Assembly (NCBI RefSeq): GCF_011386835.1
Contig: NC_088791.1
Span: 57,679,498-57,743,497, forward strand
Source of the DNA: Chrysemys picta bellii
Taxonomy: Eukaryota > Chordata > Testudines > Emydidae
Direction of reading: 5' to 3'
DNA length: 64,000 nt
Position numbers and translations under genes: made by a program. The notes beneath the pieces were generated by a model that was given only the letters and a program-made list of their open reading frames with translations, did no database searches and had not been told where the DNA came from. The number at the start of each line of letters is the position of its first letter. The stretch's first letter is position 1. Below, piece by piece: positions 61,734-64,000 of this stretch.

Positions 61734-62450
61734 AAAGGAGAACAGGAGTACTTGTGGCACCTTAGAGACTAACAAATTTATTAGAGCATAAGCTTTCGTG
61801 GACTACAGCCCACTTCTTCGGATGCATATAGAATGGAACATATATTGAGGAGATATATATACACACATACAGAGAGCATAAACAGGTGGGAGTTGTCTTA
61901 CCAACTCTGAGAGGCCAATTAATTAAGAGGAAAAAAAACTTTTGAAGTGATAATCAAGATAGCCCAGTACAGACAGTTTGATAAGAAGTGTGAGGACAAA
62001 AAGGGGAGTTACTGGGTTACGGATTGTTGTAATAAGCCATAAATCCAGTGTCTTCCATAGATTCATAGATTCTAGGACTGGAAGAGACCTCGAGAGGTCA
62101 TCGAGTCCAGTCCCCTGCCCTCATGGCAGGACCAAATACTGTCTAGACCATCCCTGATAGACATTTATCTAACCTACTCTTAAATATCTCCAGAGATGGA
62201 GATTCCACAACCTCCCTAGGCAGTTTATTCCAGTGTTTAACCACCCTGACAGTTAGGAACTTTTTCCTAATGTCCAATCTAAACCTCCCTTGCTACAGTT
62301 TAAGCCCATTGCTTCTTGTTCTATCCTTAGAGGCTAAGGTGAACAAGTTTTCTCTCTCCTCCTTTATCACGGTATGGTGATTTTTACTGTCTAACAAAGT
62401 TATGAATTTAAGCTCCCAGACTCTTCTTTTGAAAGGGTTGTACAGGTTTC
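61734..62450 (-). mobile_element. Longer dispersed repeat interrupted by a CR1 tail
   Basis: 61734-61832 is the reverse of the 53585 module; the sequence continues with constant parts (gtgggagttgtcttaccaac, agttactgggttacggattg, aataagccataaatccagtg) and resumes after the CR1 (tttactgtctaacaaagtta, ttaagctcccagactcttct). Together they read as one element split by a later insertion. Family name not assigned. Confidence 0.65.
62052..62380 (-). mobile_element. CR1 LINE 3' UTR fragment nested in another repeat
   Basis: ccatagattcatagattcta at the 3' end, then ggactggaagagacctcgag, gcaggaccaaatactgtcta and ttccagtgtttaaccaccct: the CR1 3' region in reverse. No coding part. Confidence 0.85.
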
Positions 62451-62460
62451 CTTTGGGTTT

Positions 62461-62605
62461 GATCCTGCAAGGTACTAAGCACTCTGGCCCCGATCCAACA
62501 AGTACTTGAGCATGTGCTTAACTTTAAACATGATCCAAGTGAAGCACATGTTTAAGGGCTTGGCTGGATCAGGTCCTGAGTGCTTAGCACCTTGCAGGAC
62601 TGAGC
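62461..62605. repeat. Palindromic MITE-like repeat (145 bp)
   Basis: gatcctgcaaggtactaagc at the left and gtgcttagcaccttgcagga at the right are inverted, with gcatgtgcttaactttaaac and its complement inside. Confidence 0.85.
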
Positions 62606-63226
62606 CCTTACACTCTGCTTCACTGTTTTGTCTTTCAGTTGTCATCTCAAACGTTGCATAATTAACCAATCGGGAGAATTACTTCAACTGTACCCTTTGG
62701 GTGCAAGATCTGATCTGCACATTCTAATCAATGGTATGATCCATTCTGTACATGCCAGACACTACATTTTAGCAATTAGAAACAACAGAGTGTGAATTAC
62801 AGTGTAATAAATCATGCCTAGTGCATTGTGAATCAAAAGGTTGGAGGCTGAGAGCCGTCTAAGAGCTAAGTGTGAATTACCACATCGTAACTCAAGGCCT
62901 GTGGTGTCTTATATTAATCATTTATACAGCAGCATATTATTAATACATGCAAAAGCAGATGTCTCTTTCTGTGGTAGAATGTGCTCATGTGAGCAGTTTG
63001 GGGGAGACCAACTAGATTAAAAGACAAAGCCCAAGTGAAGTATATACAGTAATAATGAAAAAGAGAAACAGTCACTGCAGCCAACAAAAATATGTTGGGA
63101 AGCCTCTTAAATTTGTATGTTACCTTCGATTATAAATCTTGTATCGTTTAAATACACCACAGGGTCATATTCTCAGCAGGTATAAGGGAGCTAAGTTGAC
63201 TTACAAATAGCCATGCCTATTTAGGC
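62606..63226. other. Intergenic, nothing recognised
   Basis: AT-rich sequence between repeats with no ORF, RNA gene or repeat I can name. Confidence 0.55.
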
Positions 63227-63229
63227 CAA

Positions 63230-63524
63230 GGGCTTGTCTTCACTACCGGGGTAAGTCGACCTAAGTTACACTACTCCAGCTATGTGAATAATGTAGCTTG
63301 AGTCAATGTAGCTTAGATTGACTTACCCTGCTGTCTTCACTACGCCGCATCGATGGGAGACGCTCTCCGGTTAACTTCCCTTACTCTTCTCGGAGAACTG
63401 GAGTACCAGGGTTGACCAGAGAGCGCTCTGCTGTCGATTTAGCGGGTCTTCACTAGACCCACTAACTTGACCCCTGCTGCATCGATTGCAGCAGTGTCAA
63501 TCTTCCCATAATGAAGACAAGCCC
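63230..63524. mobile_element. Palindrome-rich MITE, TTA/TAA class
   Basis: GGGCTTGTCTTCACTACC at the left and GAAGACAAGCCC at the right, flanked by caa (63227-63229) and taa (63525-63527), close to a 3-bp TAA duplication. The inside shares the gtcgacctaagttac / tagattgacttac type of stems with the A copies. Confidence 0.85.
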
Positions 63525-64000
63525 TAACTGAAGATCTCGCCAATGGTCTTCAAATGTAAAGAACTAGAACACCACCAATAACAAGTCTATTAGATATTTC
63601 AAGTATGCAGTAACACAAAATAGGACATGTACTACACCATAATAGCAATATAACTTGAGTACGCTTCAAGACATAGGGCCAAAGTGCTGTTATTACAGTA
63701 CAATTAGTACATTAGAATGATGTTGTCTTTATGCATTTATAAAATAGATATTTTCTTCCCACCCTTGTACCCAAATTCTTTACTTATTTGCCACATCACA
63801 ATTTCCTGCACTTGAGGACTGAATCTCTGCACCACTTGTGGTTTTCAAAAGCATTCTTGGGTTTCCAGAAATCTGTTCCTCCTATTTAAACACATAATTA
63901 ACTTTGTGGCAGCCATTTCCAAGAAGTTTTTTTAAACCATTTAAAATGCCTTTGTGTAATTCTCTTCAAAGCAGCAACATCAGCTAGTTCAATCTGCTAA

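Noticed and set aside
47871..64000. First exon or promoter of ARID2, the next gene in mammals
   Set aside because: No CpG-island-like stretch outside repeats and no ARID2-like coding piece.

Overview
The window is vertebrate nuclear DNA, most likely from a turtle. Two things point this way: amniote-type gene structure (short exons, long introns, GT-AG borders) and a dense set of dispersed repeats of the kinds I associate with chelonian genomes (CR1 LINE tails, a Tx1-like LINE, hAT-type and TTA-flanked MITEs, and short modules around 'gaagaagtgggctgtag'). The clade is an inference from repeat content; the gene alone would fit any sauropsid.

The only protein-coding gene I can support is ANO6 (TMEM16F, anoctamin-6), on the plus strand from 10538 to the stop codon at 45353-45355. 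Seventeen coding exons splice into one continuous 815-residue frame with no frameshift or stop. This matches what would be exons 4-20 of the 20-exon mammalian gene; the first three (about 96 residues and the 5' UTR) must lie before base 1. ANO6 is the Ca2+-activated phospholipid scramblase and ion channel of the plasma membrane. All six pore Ca2+-ligand residues, the TM5 selectivity glutamine and the inner-gate residues are intact, so the gene looks functional. One intron uses a GC-AG border (41264-41680).

Layout: 1-10537 is upstream intron sequence with MITEs, a foldback hAT element and CR1/L3-like tails. 10538-32492 carries 14 exons, with MITEs and a second foldback hAT (24040-25639) in the introns. 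32493-41060 is an 8.6 kb intron that collected a G-rich hAT-like MITE, a both-end-truncated Tx1-like LINE with a 15-bp target duplication, a CR1 tail and a TTA-flanked MITE. 41061-45355 holds the last three exons; its last intron has a roughly 200-bp direct duplication and a CA-rich decayed tandem block. 45356 to about 47870 is the likely 3' UTR, which has itself taken up transposons. From about 47870 to the end is repeat-rich intergenic DNA with no gene I can support; ARID2 follows ANO6 in mammals, but no part of it is recognisable here.

The main interest outside the gene is the well-preserved transposon archaeology: six insertions with readable, mostly exact, target-site duplications, two giant inverted-repeat hAT derivatives built from a transposase 3' end facing itself, and several structured palindromes, including a perfect 25-bp hairpin.
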